DNA from: Spirochaetales bacterium
GTDB lineage: Bacteria; Spirochaetota; Spirochaetia; Treponematales; Treponemataceae
Reading direction: 5' to 3'
Assembly (NCBI GenBank): GCA_003245785.1
Contig: QKCE01000279.1
Location: 1 to 36,481, forward strand
Length of the DNA: 36,481 nt
Part shown: in pieces, positions 34,645 through 36,481 of the stretch
Position numbering within the stretch: the first letter of the stretch is position 1
How the letters are laid out: every line of letters begins with the position of its first letter
The notes under the pieces: generated by a model
The model's database searches: none
The model's input: the letters and a program-made list of their open reading frames with translations, nothing else
What the model was told of the DNA's origin: nothing
Translations under genes and position numbers: made by a program

Positions 34645-36221
34645 TCGGGAGGGATAAAAACAAGCGCATCGCCATTTTCGCCCTACGCGCGGCCGCCTGC
34701 GCGCTTCCCCTTTTGGCGCTTCCCTGTTCCTGCCTGCAAGGGATTCCCGCCGCGGGGATTCTCGAGATTACCGAAGGCATCTACAGCCTCACGGTAAACG
34801 ACGGGGTGAACGGGACGGTAACCGTCGAGCCGGAAAAGGAGCTCTACGCGGAAAACGAGACGGTTCGCCTTACGGCCGCGCCCGCGGCGGGATACGTGTT
34901 CTGCGGCTGGAACGGCGACGTCGATGACGGGGAGTCGGCGGCCATGGAGATCGTGATGAACGGGAACAAGTCCGTCGGCGCGGACTTTTCCGCCCGCGGA
35001 TGGACGCATCTCGTGTATATGGCGGCGGATAACGATCTCGACGACGAGGCCCTGAACGACCTGAACGAAATGGAAGCCGCCGATACCGGCGGGAAGGCAA
35101 TGACGATACTCGCGCTGGTTGACCGCAAGGCGGGAAACGGCGACTGGCCGGACACTCGCCTGTACGAGATCGCCCATGATCCCGGCGGGAACTCGGCCTC
35201 CATCGTATCGTCGAGGCTCGCCTCGCCGGAGCTTGGCCTTTCGGCCGACGTCCCGGGCGAGCTCGATCTTTCCGATCCCGTCACCCTGGAACGCTTCATC
35301 GCCTACGCGGTCCGCGCGTATCCCGCCGCGCGGTATTCCCTGACGGTCTGGGGCCACGGTACGGGCTGGCGCGGCGACGGCGATGCCTCGACCGACGGCT
35401 CAATCCCGATGAAGGCGGTCGCCGTCGACGAAACCTCGGGGTCCTACATGACGATCGCCCTCCTCGGGGAAGCCCTACGAGACCGCGGCATAAGCGTCAT
35501 CGGCTTCGATACCTGTTTCGGGGCGCTCCTCGAAGTCGCCTACGAGCTGCGGGACGCGGGCGAATACCTGGTGGGTTCCGAGGGACCGACGAAAGATTCC
35601 GGCTGGGATTACGCGACGCTCTTTTCTTCGGTCGACGGCTCGACGACCGCCACTTCGCTTGCCGACGCCGTGGCGGATCAGTTCAAGGCCGGGTACGCCG
35701 GGACCGCCAACGCGACGGTCTCCGTGATTCGCCTCGCGGAAATGGGGGCCTTGCAGGCGGACTTCGACTCATGGGCGACCGCGCTCGCCATGCGGATCGA
35801 TGCCGCCGAAAAGAGAGATGCCCTGAGATCGGCCCTTTTCGATTCGTCCCGAATCGACGCGTTCTGGTATCCCGGAACTTCGAGCGACTACTACGTGGAC
35901 GTATCAAGCCTCGTATCCCTCGCAAACGAAACCATCGACGACGACGGCCTGATCGCGGCGTCGGCGGAACTCCTCGAGACCCTGGACGGGGCCGTTCCCC
36001 GGACCTGGTCGGACGAATACGCGGAATCGGCCCGGCAAATCGGGGTGTTCCTGATCGGCGTAAACGATTCCAAGGTGCCGGCCTCGACCCACAGCCCCGC
36101 GTATACCCAAGGGAGCGGGGCGGACTGCGGCGCCTTCGTGAACGATACCGGGGGCTGGGTGCCGAACGCCGATCCGGACGCGGTAAGCGCGCTCAACAGG
36201 ATTTTTTACTCCGTATTCTGA
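34641..36221 (+). CDS. Clostripain-family (C11) cysteine protease with N-terminal bacterial repeat domain
   Basis: LVYMAADNDLDDEALNDLNEME, SLTVWGHGTGW (catalytic His), VIGFDTCFGALLEVAYEL (catalytic Cys); N-terminal GTVTVEPEKELYAENETVRLTAAPAAGYVFCGWNGD repeat; signal/lipobox-like LPCSC. Confidence 0.88.
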   Translation: MIGRDKNKRIAIFALRAAACALPLLALPCSCLQGIPAAGILEITEGIYSLTVNDGVNGTVTVEPEKELYAENETVRLTAAPAAGYVFCGWNGDVDDGESAAMEIVMNGNKSVGADFSARGWTHLVYMAADNDLDDEALNDLNEMEAADTGGKAMTILALVDRKAGNGDWPDTRLYEIAHDPGGNSASIVSSRLASPELGLSADVPGELDLSDPVTLERFIAYAVRAYPAARYSLTVWGHGTGWRGDGDASTDGSIPMKAVAVDETSGSYMTIALLGEALRDRGISVIGFDTCFGALLEVAYELRDAGEYLVGSEGPTKDSGWDYATLFSSVDGSTTATSLADAVADQFKAGYAGTANATVSVIRLAEMGALQADFDSWATALAMRIDAAEKRDALRSALFDSSRIDAFWYPGTSSDYYVDVSSLVSLANETIDDDGLIAASAELLETLDGAVPRTWSDEYAESARQIGVFLIGVNDSKVPASTHSPAYTQGSGADCGAFVNDTGGWVPNADPDAVSALNRIFYSVF

Positions 36222-36242
36222 TCAAATAAAAGGAATAATAAA

Positions 36243-36481
36243 ATGAATAAAAGAGCATGGTTCGTGGCATTTAAGGTCGTGGCGCTCGCGTCATTCATTC
36301 GCGCGGTTCCGGCTTTCGCGGGGGGATTGGAAACGGTCCTGAGTTACGACTTCGGGAATGGCCGCGCCGTTATGCTCCCCTGCGAAGGAACGGTCGAGCT
36401 CCGCGGGCCCGGAATCAGGCTCGAATTGGCGAATGGCTCCTCGATCGAATGCGCGAAGAGCCAGCCGGTATGGATAATCGG
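36243..36481 (+). CDS. Secreted protein, truncated at window edge
   Basis: MNKRAWFVAFKVVALASFIRAVPAFAGGLETVLSYDFGNGRAVMLP... open to the window end; signal-peptide-like N-terminus. Confidence 0.55.
   Translation, partial: MNKRAWFVAFKVVALASFIRAVPAFAGGLETVLSYDFGNGRAVMLPCEGTVELRGPGIRLELANGSSIECAKSQPVWII

Noticed and set aside
1-36481. CRISPR array, tRNA, rRNA, transposase or phage genes
   Set aside because: No regularly spaced repeats, no tRNA/rRNA-like sequence and no transposase/integrase motifs were recognised in any listed ORF.

Overview
This is a GC-rich, gene-dense bacterial window, mostly on the + strand, with many ATGA-type start/stop overlaps. Gene content (membrane LuxR-type regulators, FliG-like fragment, lipoprotein-rich loci) is compatible with a high-GC spirochaete, but taxonomy is inference only. 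Main blocks: (1) 3' end of proS, a secreted protein and a small DUF2007-like protein; (2) a minus-strand membrane-anchored LuxR-type regulator with an overlapping partner gene; (3) a carbohydrate locus (six-hairpin-type glycosidase, GH43-like enzyme, two ABC sugar permeases, sugar-binding protein); (4) an outer-membrane barrel protein divergent from leuC-leuD, followed by an Asp/Glu racemase, P-loop kinase and isochorismatase-like hydrolase; (5) an ABC-2 exporter operon; (6) tandem-HD phosphohydrolase, SRPBCC, mini-FliG, MBL-fold, VOC, YhhN and J-domain proteins; (7) an operon starting with a trypsin-like protease apparently fused to a C-terminal barrel-like domain; (8) a compact type II secretion-like locus (secretin, GspE, GspF, GspG, two aberrant pseudopilin-like ORFs, a bitopic GspL/M-like protein), then lipoproteins and a clostripain-family (C11) protease. 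The most interesting signals are the minimal T2SS-like cluster with a leaderless Glu5 pseudopilin next to an Glu5-less one, a ~39-bp box repeated at two putative promoters (one apparently driving a small terminated RNA), a structured 5' leader before the protease operon, and the protease-barrel fusion. All alignments and motif matches were done by eye; no database search was possible.
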